From Reticulascus tulasneorum (taxonomy: Eukaryota; Ascomycota; Sordariomycetes; Glomerellales; Reticulascaceae): a DNA stretch of 64,000 nucleotides. The notes under the pieces were generated by a model. It was not told the DNA's origin, ran no database searches, and saw only the letters and a list, made by a program, of their open reading frames with translations. The stretch lies in contig LSAX01000004.1 in the NCBI GenBank assembly GCA_001557505.1, forward strand, positions 930,001-994,000. Reading direction: 5' to 3'. The position numbers were made by a program, and so were the translations under genes. Of this stretch, positions 1 through 8,532 are shown one piece after another (positions within the stretch are counted from its first letter, which is position 1; each line of letters starts with the position of its first letter).

Positions 1-689
1 GCCGGATGTGCTCGAGCCGTTTACGGCGGTGCAGCCGCAGATTGAGCAGATGAACACCATGCGCAAGATGAATTTGAAGGAGGCTGCTGAGGAGCAGGCG
101 TCTAGTTCCTTGCATCAAGTGAGGTACGTATAGGTCCTGGATCCAATTGCCAAACTATTAGGATAGACTCCTGCTGGAATTGTTGGGAAACTAAACTCAT
201 CTCAGGGCCGCCTACATGAACTGTACAGTAAAAGCAGACGCCGCAACCCTCCACGCCGCGACCGATGCCTTCACCACGGCACTGGAGCCCCTCAAACCCA
301 TCGAGGGCCTCGTCGCATCGCTGACTCTTCAGCCCTACCCCGTCTCGCTGCTCCGTAAATCAGTCGCCAACGGCGGTAACTCCCTGGGATTGGACCCTGC
401 TGTGGGCCCGCTGGTGAATGTGCTGCTTCTGACCTTCTGGAAGAACAAGAGCGATGATGATAAGATCCTGGGGGCGTGGAAGGGGGTGGTGGAAACTGTC
501 GAGAAGGACGCCGGCGAGAGGGGAACGGCGGTGGCGTTCAAGTTTATGAATTACGCGTATAACTTCCAGGATCCCGTGGCCTCGTATGGGGAGGGGAATA
601 AGGAGAAGTTGAGGGAGGTTAGTCGGAAGTATGATCCGGAGGGTCTGTTTCAGAAAGGCGTGCCTGGCGGTTGGAAGCTTTTCACTTGA
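1..689 (+). CDS. FAD-linked oxidoreductase (berberine-bridge type), C-terminal part, 5' end outside window
   Basis: Only the 3' end is present. Exon 2-123 runs open from the window edge (PDVLEPFTAVQPQIEQ...). An intron 124-205 (GTACGT donor, CTAAACT branch near 190, CAG acceptor) joins it in phase to exon 206-689, giving ...HQVRAAYMNCTVKAD... . The C-terminus (FMNYAYNFQDPVASYGEGNK then YDPEGLFQKGVPGGWKL) fits the end of fungal secreted or secondary-metabolite FAD oxidases of the PCMH/6-hydroxynicotine-oxidase group, in which a covalent or bicovalent FAD oxidises alcohols or amines. The FAD-binding domain lies upstream, outside the window, so the substrate cannot be judged. It is convergent with the P450 relic that follows. 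Family call is by sequence feel of the last ~200 residues. Confidence 0.75.
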
Positions 690-746
690 GGTACCAGTAG
701 GGTTGGGTGAATTTTTGCACACACTGCTGTTCTAGCATATTGTTCT

Positions 747-1507
747 TCAACCTACCGTGAACCCCTTTCGTTTAACCTGGTCTGAATCTAGAACCTTGCT
801 TGTCGGTCCTTTTCTATACCCTGCGATGGCCAATTTCACATCGAAAGGCTTCTTCTGGATCACCGTCCAGATGGTTTGGCTATCCCAGTCGACTATTCCG
901 TCGGGCGTGTCGTCCTGTTGCACCTCGACGGCCCACACCACTCTCGCCAGGAGCAGTCGCAGCTCCGCCCAGGCCGACGGCCTGCGCACGCAGGAACGTG
1001 GTCCCACGCCGAACGCCTGCACGGCTGCTAGATCACCCCTGTGAAACAGAGACTTCGAGTTGGGTTTGGCGTCAGCCAGCCATCGCTCTGGGTGGAATTC
1101 GTCTGGTGCGTGGAACATTTCTGGGTCGAGCGACAAGGTTAGAGGGTGGACATTGACAAAGGTCTAGAGAAGCGGAGATGGAGGATTAGCTTTTATGCTT
1201 CTTTACCTCCTGTGCTGCACACTGAAGTGGGGTTTCAGGACTAACCTCTGCAGGAAGAAAATGCCCTGATACCGTACCTCCGCCTGGGGAGACAATCCGA
1301 GGCACGCCAATCGGTCTACGTATGATATATCTCGAGTCAGCTGGCCGATCATTTGTGAAGTGTTTGCATGGGGCACAATCACCGGAGCATGGAAAACGTA
1401 CGTAGAATTACAGAGACGCAGCCCCTCGTGGATGACGGCTTGGAGGTAGGTGAGTCCTTTCAGAGCGGTAAAGGTGATGGAGTCTTCTGTCGGAAAACGT
1501 TCACGGG
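747..1507 (-). pseudogene. Cytochrome P450 relic: last three exons only, 5' part lost
   Basis: Joining 1402-1507, 1246-1315 and 747-1163 on the minus strand gives about 196 residues of a fungal P450 C-terminus. It contains the helix-K segment YLQAVIHEGLRL (ExxR: E-G-L-R), then PIGVPRIVSPGGGTVSGHFL, FVNVHPLTLSLDPEMF, a PERW block, and a Cys-loop FGVGPRSC. Introns 1403-1316 and 1245-1164 have good signals (gtacgt, gttagt donors; tag acceptors; a CTGAC branch). About 300 N-terminal residues including the I-helix should precede, but 1508-1762 up to the next gene is AT-rich and holds no further P450 sequence. The Cys-loop also reads C-V-R-R where P450s have C-x-G. Loss of both suggests a decayed gene; a truncated but transcribed gene is the alternative. 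Confidence 0.75.
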
Positions 1508-1762
1508 CTACGATGAATTACTTATCGCCAAACACGTTTATTTAACGCTAAGTTACCAGGGCTGGATGTAGGTTTTAAAACTATTATAAAGTAAGGTGCT
1601 CCTGGCCATGGTTCTCTTTGAATTACTGTCACTGCATATAACATACAGTTTGAAATGTGATATATGAGGGTACGTGATGCGTAATCCATCTTTTATATTC
1701 CCTTTACATGTTTCTTGCCCCTATGTTCTAGCACATCATTATGTTCCAGCACACTCCTATGC

Positions 1763-2671
1763 TTAAATCGCCACGCGGAATTTAAGTAAGTTCCTCTGAA
1801 GAATATCCTGCTTCTTTTGCTCCAGTTGCTCCATATCCCAGCTCACACTGACGAATCGGCCGGATAACCAGTCACGGCGCTCACGAGAGAGCCAGACCAG
1901 TGTATCGGCAGGCAGCTCTGCAGTATCGGTCAGGATATCAATCCTGTCCTTAGGCATGTTCAAGGCTAGCTCGGTCTTGACGGCTCCTGGATGAAGCGAG
2001 ATGGCGATTAGACCCTGCTGATAATACTCCTTGTCCATAAACTCGGTGAGGCGGCAAAGGGCAAACTTGCTCGTCTGGTAGCCTGAAGCACCAGGGAAAA
2101 TGACTTGGGAACCACCACTACTGATATTAATGATCGTCTTGGTTTGCGACTTAAGTAGCATCGGTAAGAAATAATGGGCAGTGAGATAAGTGCCCTTAAT
2201 GTTGACCTCCCAAGTCTTCCACCACTCACTCGGCTTGGATTCGGCGATGGGTTTCCACTCCTCCAGGTAGCCGGCATTGTTGATCAGGACGTCGAGGCTG
2301 CCGCCGAGCAGGTCGGCAGCGGTCTCGGCAGCAACTCGCACCGAGTCCTCCGACGTCACATCAACCTGCAGGATATGCACTAGCGGCTGGGGCCGGTTTG
2401 CCTTCTTGGCGGCGTCCTTGACGGCTGTCTCGACATCGGCCAGGTCAGAACGAGCGGCCAGCAGGAGCTTCGAGCAGCCCGCGGTAGCAAAACTGATCGC
2501 GGTTGCTTTGCCAATGCCTTTAGAGGCGCCGGTAATAAAGACAGACTTGCCCGTTAGATCAGCTTTAGTAGGATTAATGAAGGGGTAAGTATCCTTATAT
2601 GAGGAAACATATGCGGCTATAGTAGGCCAGTTTGTCTCCCGCAGGGAAGGATCTTGGGCCGACATGGTCAT
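1763..2671 (-). CDS. Short-chain dehydrogenase/reductase (classical SDR)
   Basis: Intronless, 302 residues, an NAD(P)-dependent oxidoreductase with a full classical SDR layout: cofactor loop TGASKGIG (47-54), NNAG (131-134), catalytic Ser in NISSGGS (~184), and YxxxK as Y198-QTS-K202. The N-terminal ~40 residues before the Rossmann fold (RETNWPTIAAYVSSYKDTYPFI) are longer than in minimal SDRs, as in many fungal members of unknown substrate. No signal peptide or membrane helix is seen, so it is probably cytosolic. M1 (2671) and M3 (2665) are both possible starts. Reading towards the P450 relic and FAD oxidase, it could belong to the same accessory pathway, but that is inference from position only. 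Confidence 0.9.
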   Translation of the reverse strand: MTMSAQDPSLRETNWPTIAAYVSSYKDTYPFINPTKADLTGKSVFITGASKGIGKATAISFATAGCSKLLLAARSDLADVETAVKDAAKKANRPQPLVHILQVDVTSEDSVRVAAETAADLLGGSLDVLINNAGYLEEWKPIAESKPSEWWKTWEVNIKGTYLTAHYFLPMLLKSQTKTIINISSGGSQVIFPGASGYQTSKFALCRLTEFMDKEYYQQGLIAISLHPGAVKTELALNMPKDRIDILTDTAELPADTLVWLSRERRDWLSGRFVSVSWDMEQLEQKKQDILQRNLLKFRVAI

Positions 2672-2762
2672 CCTCGATAAAAACCTAAAGATGCAGAGCT
2701 GGGTGAGTAGATGAGGTAAGAGCGTTGGGTTTGTTTGGTGGCTACGTTTGCCTTTGCCTTTG

Positions 2763-2778
2763 CCTTATATTTATAAAA
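2763..2778 (-). promoter_or_regulatory. TATA-like element upstream of the SDR gene
   Basis: On the minus strand the sequence reads TTTTTATAAATATAAG about 95 bp upstream of the SDR start, directly beside three tandem GGCAAA hexamers (2746-2765). Position and composition fit a core promoter. Assigned by pattern only. Confidence 0.4.
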
Positions 2779-2960
2779 ATGCTAGACAATTGGAACTTGC
2801 ACTCCCCTTCTCAACTCCACCATTGGTGCTTAACACCGGACGTGTCTGTTCACCTCCCACGCGGCGTTTAGGTGTGTAGTCCGGTTTAAATCCGGCGGTC
2901 ACGACTCCGCAAGTTCTGTTGACGCTTAATCTATCTTGGAGCGCCTACTAGCTCTCGCTC

Positions 2961-3019
2961 AACCGTCCGTCAACCGACCCTCCGTCAACCGGCCCTCCGT
3001 CGACTGACCCCCCGTCGAC
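2961..3019. repeat. 15-bp tandem repeat, about 3.7 copies
   Basis: Units of the form AACCGACCCTCCGTC follow one another at 2972-2986, 2987-3001 and 3002-3016, with a partial first copy from 2961 and a last copy that breaks down after GACCACG. Copies differ by one to three bases. The block lies in the 2.2-kb gene-free stretch 2672-4851 between the SDR and esterase genes; apart from the inverted-repeat element described separately I see no coding sequence in that stretch. Confidence 0.7.
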
Positions 3020-3391
3020 CACGCCAAGACTAGGTCTCTTGCCCCTTGGAGCTTAGTGTACGGTCGACCACGCTAGACCCGGGCTCCCATTAGCCGGTCA
3101 ACCTTATCAGGTATCCTATCGACCATGATCGAGGATATCATCCATCATTATCGGCGATCTCGTCGATTATTACGGAAATAAGCATCGCTTGGCGGGGTGT
3201 CGTCAACCCGGAGGAGTAGCCCGTGACACGGAGAATAATACAACATAGCTGTATAAGTGTTGCGGTTCTGTTAGTCGCAGGATGGGATCTCTTCTCATAG
3301 GCTTTGGCTGCTGCTAACAGCGTAGCAGCAAATTCAAATCGATTTGCAAATAATCCAACGCAAGTCAAGCAACTCAAGCAACTCAAGCAAG

Positions 3392-3516
3392 TCAAACAAA
3401 TCAAACAAATCAAACAAATCAAACAAATCAAACAAATCAAACAAATCAAACAAATCAAACAAATCAAACAAATCAAACAAATCAAACAAATCAAACAAAT
3501 CAAACAAATCAAACAA
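3392..3516. repeat. 9-bp minisatellite (AAATCAAAC), left arm, about 14 copies
   Basis: Near-perfect tandem copies of AAATCAAAC, flanked on the left by diverged units of the CAAGTCAAG/CAACTCAAG kind (3361-3391) and on the right by decayed units to about 3590. The length is a multiple of three, so open frames run through it in several phases; they are composition artefacts. Confidence 0.9.
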
Positions 3517-4269
3517 ACCAAACAAATCAACCAAGTCAAATCAAACTTGCAACCAAGTCAAATCAACTTGCAACCAAATCAACCAAATTAAAATGGCAAG
3601 TAATTCAAATCAGTGGCCGGGTTTGCTTTGCTTTGCTTGTATTTGTGGTAGCGTTGTAAGTTCGGCAACACCTTTCCACCAAGCTTTTGTTGCTCCACCC
3701 CGTAGACAGCTCTCTCGCTTGGACGCCTCGAGCTAAGCTATGCACGTGGAAGCGCTCCAGAGGACAGTTACTCGTGCGCATATTATGACTTAATTATAGA
3801 GAAAGGTCTCACTTGTTATGTAGTGTAAAGCGGAGGTCGGCGCAGGATCTGTCTTGAGAGGATGTGGCACCGCGGAGCTAGTTCCATCAGCCACTGGCCC
3901 AAACATAAACTTGTGTTTGGAAACCAAGAGCGGACTTCACGGCGAGTTGAATTGGATATTGGCCGTTTGAAGCAGTTTAGATATCTTAGAGTGGCAACAC
4001 CTAGAAGATTATGATCAGCTTATGCACGCAGAGAAACGCCGATGCTGTGTTGATAAACCCGATGTGTACCACAACTACCACAGATATAAGCACCTGGCAT
4101 TTTGAGTTATGGCCTTCAAATCAGTCTTTAAGTTGCTGCAGTTGTAGCTGTCATGAATAGTGGTCTGGTGTGATATTGGAGACGCGCCTCAGACAGGCCA
4201 TTTAGGCTCAACCAGATCATTGCAACGTTGCCATAAATACAAGCAAAGCAAATCCGGCCTCTGATTTAA

Positions 4270-4379
4270 TTTGTTTGATTTGTTTGATTTGTTTGATTTG
4301 TTTGATTTGTTTGATTTGTTTGATTTGTTTGATTTGTTTGATTTGTTTGATTTGTTTGATTTGTTTGATTTGTTTGATT
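4270..4379. repeat. 9-bp minisatellite (GTTTGATTT), right arm, about 12 copies
   Basis: Tandem GTTTGATTT units, the reverse complement of the left-arm unit, followed by variant units GACTTGATT (x3) and GATGATTTG (x3) up to 4431. The variants on the two arms differ, so the arrays evolved separately after duplication. Confidence 0.9.
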
Positions 4380-4795
4380 GACTTGATTGACTTGATTGAC
4401 TTGGATGATTTGGATGATTTGGATGATTTGCAAATCGATTTGAATTTGCCGCTACACTGGATCACTGCCGCCAAAATAACTGTTCCAAGTCATTGACTCC
4501 TTTCCTTTAATACAAAACATTACAGGATCTCTTCTGGCGCTTAAACTAGGGACAGCATGTCGCTTCGCCTCTGGGTCATGAGTTTCCCTTGCTCATTTTC
4601 GTCTTGTTTGGTAGTATGCGACATGGGGCCGGCATGTCCTGCAGTTCTCGATGCAGTGGCGGCACTATTGATCGGGACGAACGATGCGATTCGTCAGCAG
4701 GTCTATATTCATGAGCACTACCCCGCTTCCCTGGCAATCGGGAAATAATAAAGAGACTTCCTAGCTCTCGTATGGTATGAACTTTAGTTGCCCTG

Positions 4796-4837
4796 TTATC
4801 TATTAAAGCTTTGAGTTATTTAGCGGTAGAGTTATCG
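4796..4837 (-). promoter_or_regulatory. Pair of GATA-factor motifs upstream of the esterase
   Basis: TTATCT at 4796-4801 and TTATCG at 4832-4837 read AGATAA and CGATAA on the minus strand, both fitting HGATAR. They lie 51 and 15 bp before the start codon of a Fes-type esterase. Iron-regulatory GATA factors (SreA/SRE type) control siderophore genes in ascomycetes, so the pair is suggestive, but HGATAR is short and also binds nitrogen regulators. Confidence 0.35.
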
Positions 4838-4851
4838 ACGGCAAAGGCAAA

Positions 4852-5853
4852 ATGGCTTCGTTGGGCGCGTGGACTTTCACGCCGTTCCCGCCGTTCCCCG
4901 CTACTCTCTTCCCCAACATTGCCGTCTGGAATGCCAGCAGTGAGACTCTGAACAGAACATTTCAGATCCAGATATCATGGCCGTTCGAGTGGGAATCTCG
5001 CGAGGTCACGAACAAGACGGCTCTGACTATGTACGTTGTCGCCCCCATTTGTATAAGCCCTGCATCAAACCTGACAAATGCCGACAGGTATGTCCTCGAC
5101 GGTAACGCCATGGGAATGACTGCCATAGAGGCGTTTAAACGACGCAAGCCTGTGTCGTTTGGCCAGCCAGATAGCGTTGTTGTGAGCATCGGTTACCCGC
5201 TGTCGAACTCGGTTTACGACATGGTCAACCGATTTGTCGACTACCGTCCGTCGCTACCCACGTCTCAGGACCCACCCACAGACGCCGACGCCTTCATCGC
5301 CTTTGTCGACGGCGCGCTACGTCCGTGGGTCCGCAATACGGTCTTCCCCAACGTAGAATTCACCCGGGATGCTGTCTACGGACACTCTTTCGGCGGGCTC
5401 TTTGTCATCTATGCGCTCATCTCAAACCCCAACCTGTTCGACACCTACTTATCTGCTAGCCCGGCTCTTGTATGGCGCAACGGGACTATCCTAGACGAGC
5501 TAAGCGCCCGTTTCGGTACCCGTGACGTAACTAGCCCATCCTCTGCCAGCCTGTTGAGGAGACAGTACAGCTTCACCAACAGCACAACAAACCAGCCAGC
5601 GCTCTTCATCACCTACGGAAGCCTGGAGCAGTTTCCCGTCCGCCGGCGTACCGAAACGGAGGCGGCGTTCCAGACGCGGAAAAACTACTTCCGGCCTTTG
5701 GGCATGACGGAGTACTGCCACGAGCTATATGACCGCGTGGTAGCGAGTGGAAAGACGAGGGATGTATTGCTCAAGGAATACGTCGGCCAGGACCATGCGG
5801 GTGTTGCTGCTACGGCGATCACTGACGGCGTGGATTACTTTGTTGATTGGTAG
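4852..5853 (+). CDS. Fes/IroE-type alpha/beta-hydrolase, candidate siderophore esterase
   Basis: Two exons, 4852-5030 and 5088-5853, give 314 residues. The 57-bp intron 5031-5087 (GTACGT donor, CTGAC branch, CAG acceptor) keeps frame and has no stop, so unspliced reading looks open; removing it restores the family motif TMYVLDGNAMG. The fold is the Esterase-D/Fes type (PF00756-like): oxyanion-region DGN, nucleophile Ser160 in GHSFGGLF, and a late His (~296) in GQDHAGV. Relatives include bacterial Fes/IroE/BesA and fungal triacetylfusarinine C esterases (EstB, SidJ), which release iron from siderophores; a general carboxylesterase is also possible. There is no signal peptide, so it is probably cytosolic. 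Two GATA motifs precede the gene. Confidence 0.8.
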   Translation: MASLGAWTFTPFPPFPATLFPNIAVWNASSETLNRTFQIQISWPFEWESREVTNKTALTMYVVAPICISPASNLTNADRYVLDGNAMGMTAIEAFKRRKPVSFGQPDSVVVSIGYPLSNSVYDMVNRFVDYRPSLPTSQDPPTDADAFIAFVDGALRPWVRNTVFPNVEFTRDAVYGHSFGGLFVIYALISNPNLFDTYLSASPALVWRNGTILDELSARFGTRDVTSPSSASLLRRQYSFTNSTTNQPALFITYGSLEQFPVRRRTETEAAFQTRKNYFRPLGMTEYCHELYDRVVASGKTRDVLLKEYVGQDHAGVAATAITDGVDYFVDW

Positions 5854-6680
5854 ATGCTGGGACTGCGATATTTATACCGCGATTGCATTACTAGCCCCGT
5901 ATGATCAGCTACGAGGGGGCAGCGCGCCTGTGGCATTAATACAATAGCAGAGCTCGAGTTTCTCTTTTTAAATAGACATGAGATCACCAGCTTGGTCTGC
6001 TGGTAGATTGAGGATCCGAATTCCTAGATCTTGGTAAGGACTAAGTAGATGAAGAAGACAGGAGATCAACAAATCCAAGTCCAAGGGAATGTTGAAATGT
6101 TCAAAGCCCAAGATCCTTCCACTTGCTAGACCCAGGGTTGAGTATTCGACCGATCAGTGTGGTGCAATGCTGTTTGCAGCTTCATCTTCAACGATAGATA
6201 CCAGCAGGTAGTATCGAGTGTATAGCAACACGACAGCAGAATGGCCCAAGATACAATCACAACCGTACCATCGCAGCACTAAAACTCAACCACTGATTCT
6301 CATGATTCTTTTGTTGTCTAAAATAAGCACTGTCTAAACCCCCTCGACCCTCTGTCTTTGCCTTAATCGTCAATCCCATGGCCGTTTATAATCACCCTCT
6401 CCTTGCTGTAGAGACCTCTAACTCACAGAGCTAGTGAGTCGCATTTCAAATGAAAAACAGAAGCAGATCCTGCCGAGAGACAATTCTTCGTCAACGCCAA
6501 CGCCGTAAAGCTCAAAAGTCGTTAAACCACAACAAACTCCACCATGAACAGTGTATCACTCAGCCCAACTTCTCTTGCTTCATGCAAAGTAGCCTCTCGG
6601 AATTGACTATCTCTCCCCTTTCCTACTGACAGCACGGCCCTTCCGAATCAGTTCCTCAATAACTCCACACAACGTTCGCC
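5854..6680. other. Gene-free stretch between esterase and thioesterase genes
   Basis: The 3' ends of two convergent genes face each other here. All open frames are short and without family resemblance; nothing else recognised. Confidence 0.6.
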
Positions 6681-7619
6681 TCATCTTGCGATGAGATCAC
6701 AAGCCTCCTTGATCGCCTTCGAGCTCGCGTCGAGATGCTTCGTGTGGAAGATATCAAAGTGATGGCCATCCAAGTTCATCGCCCGCGCGATGAATTTTGG
6801 GTGGTACTTTCCCCAGCCTAATTCTTGGTCCTCGCGGTAGACATCAACCCGGCCGATCCCTTCGCCAGCCACAGGGACGTAGTTCTTGGCTCGGAGTAAG
6901 ATGGTAGGAGGCGGACCGCCTGGCACGCCTTTCAGCAACCGTTTCCCAGATGGGCCTGGGGCTGCAGTTGGGGGGTTCCTGGGGTGGCCAGTTGTACGGG
7001 CTTCATTGAGCGTTCCATCTTGCGGAAGGATTACGAGCGGTGGCTCTACCGCGGCATCATCCTCTGTGTTCCATTCCCACTCTGGTAGCGTCCATTCCCG
7101 CACCATCTTCCCCGCCAAGTCCATCGACCTCCGCACCGAAACCTGCGTCTTGGTCTTCGCGTCGCCCAGGTCGACCCGCGCCTCCGCGCTCTTGGTCCAG
7201 CCGCTCGGCAAAACAGGATAGATGCTATCGACCATCACAATACCCACGATCTCAATCTCCTCGTCCCAGTCCAGCAACCAGGCAACCTGCAGCGCCAGCA
7301 GCCCGCCAAGCGACCATCCGCCCAGCATGATCTTCAGGCGCTCTCCGTACCGCAGCGACGAGACGCCCGGGAAGGACGGCGAGTCGATGGTCTTGCGCAT
7401 CATGGAGAGGTAGACCTGCGCCATCTCAGGGATGCCGCCGGCCCAGGGGCGGCCCGAGTGGAAGTGCGGGTTGTGAATGCCGTAGACGGGGCGGGCGAGG
7501 GATTCGAGACAGTGGTAGGCGAAACAGGTGCCGCCGCCATCGTGGAAGAAGAAGATGGGCGTCGTGTTCGGGGGTGCGAACCGCGCCTCCTGGATTATCT
7601 CTGGGTTTTCGAGAAGCAT
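6681..7619 (-). CDS. Stand-alone thioesterase-like alpha/beta-hydrolase
   Basis: 312 residues from the chosen start at 7619 (MLLENPEIIQEARFAPPN); the frame is open to an ATG at 7820, but the extra 67 residues do not resemble the family. It begins with the oxyanion block FFFHDGGGTCFAYHCL, carries the nucleophile elbow GGWSLGG (Ser103) and ends with a catalytic His in NLDGHHFDIFH (~287). This order matches thioesterase domains of polyketide and non-ribosomal peptide pathways (PF00975), which in fungi also occur as free proteins that release or edit acyl chains. A proline/glycine-rich insert (~200-240) precedes the cap-to-His segment. No synthase is nearby, so the substrate is unknown. Cytosolic by absence of targeting signals. 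Confidence 0.75.
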   Translation of the reverse strand: MLLENPEIIQEARFAPPNTTPIFFFHDGGGTCFAYHCLESLARPVYGIHNPHFHSGRPWAGGIPEMAQVYLSMMRKTIDSPSFPGVSSLRYGERLKIMLGGWSLGGLLALQVAWLLDWDEEIEIVGIVMVDSIYPVLPSGWTKSAEARVDLGDAKTKTQVSVRRSMDLAGKMVREWTLPEWEWNTEDDAAVEPPLVILPQDGTLNEARTTGHPRNPPTAAPGPSGKRLLKGVPGGPPPTILLRAKNYVPVAGEGIGRVDVYREDQELGWGKYHPKFIARAMNLDGHHFDIFHTKHLDASSKAIKEACDLIAR

Positions 7620-8532
7620 TGTGGTGAGAGTAGCGAGGTGCGAGTGCTTAGAGATGGCCGCATGGGTAGCAAATCCGACGAATAATGAAAGCTTGGCTGT
7701 ATGTCGAGGCTCAAAGCTGTAGAGTGAGTGAGCGTCCCTTATCTTCCCAGCGAAAATTGAGGTGAGATTGCAGTGGTGATCTGCCCGAGTGAGCCGTAAG
7801 CAGGGAGTGTGTGTGAACAAGTGAGCGAATGACCAGCAGTCTCCAAAAGCCCTATCACAAAATCCCAGCTAGCTACTTCAAAGTTCCAATCCAAACGGCA
7901 CTATCGCGCGGGTTCTCACGTATTCCTCGGCTCGCACTCGACAGAAAATGGGACACGCATCGCGTACTTAGGCAGAGTGAAGTCGAAGTCAAGGGAAGCG
8001 AAAAGCGGGGACAGAGACGCTCACAGACGCAAGCGGACCGGACTAATTCCAGCTAGCGTGGGAAGCCCCCACCCACTCGCCCGCCACTAAGACTCAGCCA
8101 TGCTAGTTGCCGCGGCTGTCCTCCGAACGCACAGCGCCGCTGACAGTGGTGGCTCCGGCTGTGCTCCGTCCTGGGCTGGCTGGGCTGTAATGGCCACTAG
8201 AAGGCTGGAGTCTTCGTCTTCCATGGTTTACGTGGGGGGGGGGGGGGGGGGATGTGGCAAAAATAGATAAGAAATCAGGTAACTTTGATGAATATCGTAC
8301 GATTGAAAACAAACTGCATGTTCTTGTCTCAAAAGGTATCATCGCTTTGTTCGTAAATGCTGAATGGACTGCGACTCGGCGAGGCCACCACAAGCAGCAA
8401 GCGCCCAAGGCCCCCCCTCCTGTTCCTTCAACCTCAACCCCATCTCAGCTCCAGATTGTCTGTACCCAATAGCATCTGCCTCAATACTACCTACTACTAT
8501 CGCTGCTCTAAAGATCTCAAAATATATCTCCG
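7620..8532. other. Gene-free stretch with an 18-G homopolymer
   Basis: 5' region of the thioesterase gene, then the region downstream of the P450 gene. Apart from the poly-G run at 8234-8251 no feature is recognised; the open frames are short and overlap in several phases. Confidence 0.6.
8234..8251 (+). repeat. Homopolymer of 18 G
   Basis: Uninterrupted G run after CATGGTTTACGT. It could form a G-quadruplex, or its length may be a sequencing approximation. Confidence 0.9.

Larger units (their letters stand above)
3302..4476. mobile_element. Inverted-repeat element with minisatellite arms (non-autonomous, MITE-like candidate)
   Basis: The segment 3302-3660 is repeated in inverted orientation at 4220-4476. 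Outer ends share GCAAATTCAAATCGATTTGC almost exactly (3327 region versus reverse complement of 4430-4450). The middle of each arm is the same 9-bp minisatellite in opposite orientation, and the inner ends share GGCCGG-TTTGCTTTGC and a GCTTGTATTT-TGG motif. The ~560-bp centre (3661-4219) has no open frame. An 11-bp direct repeat GGATCTCTTCT stands outside both ends (3285-3295 and 4525-4535) and may be a target-site duplication, though on the right it is ~50 bp from the arm end. There is no transposase. Alternatives are an inverted duplication made during repair, or a larger palindrome. Confidence 0.6.

Noticed and set aside
2870..2910. tRNA-like GGTTTAAATCC loop with CCGG stem
   Set aside because: No matching acceptor, D-arm or anticodon stem could be drawn; only a short palindrome remains.
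3138..3736. Several long open frames on both strands with repeated (KQI)n, (KSN)n, (DLF)n or (ICL)n peptides
   Set aside because: They are translations of the 9-bp minisatellite, open in every phase because the unit is a multiple of three and lacks stops.
4217..4496. Open frames through the right minisatellite arm
   Set aside because: Same repeat artefact as on the left arm; no unique coding sequence.
7620..7820. 67-residue N-terminal extension of the thioesterase-like protein
   Set aside because: The frame is open, but the sequence does not resemble the family and the internal Met begins close to the catalytic domain as usual.
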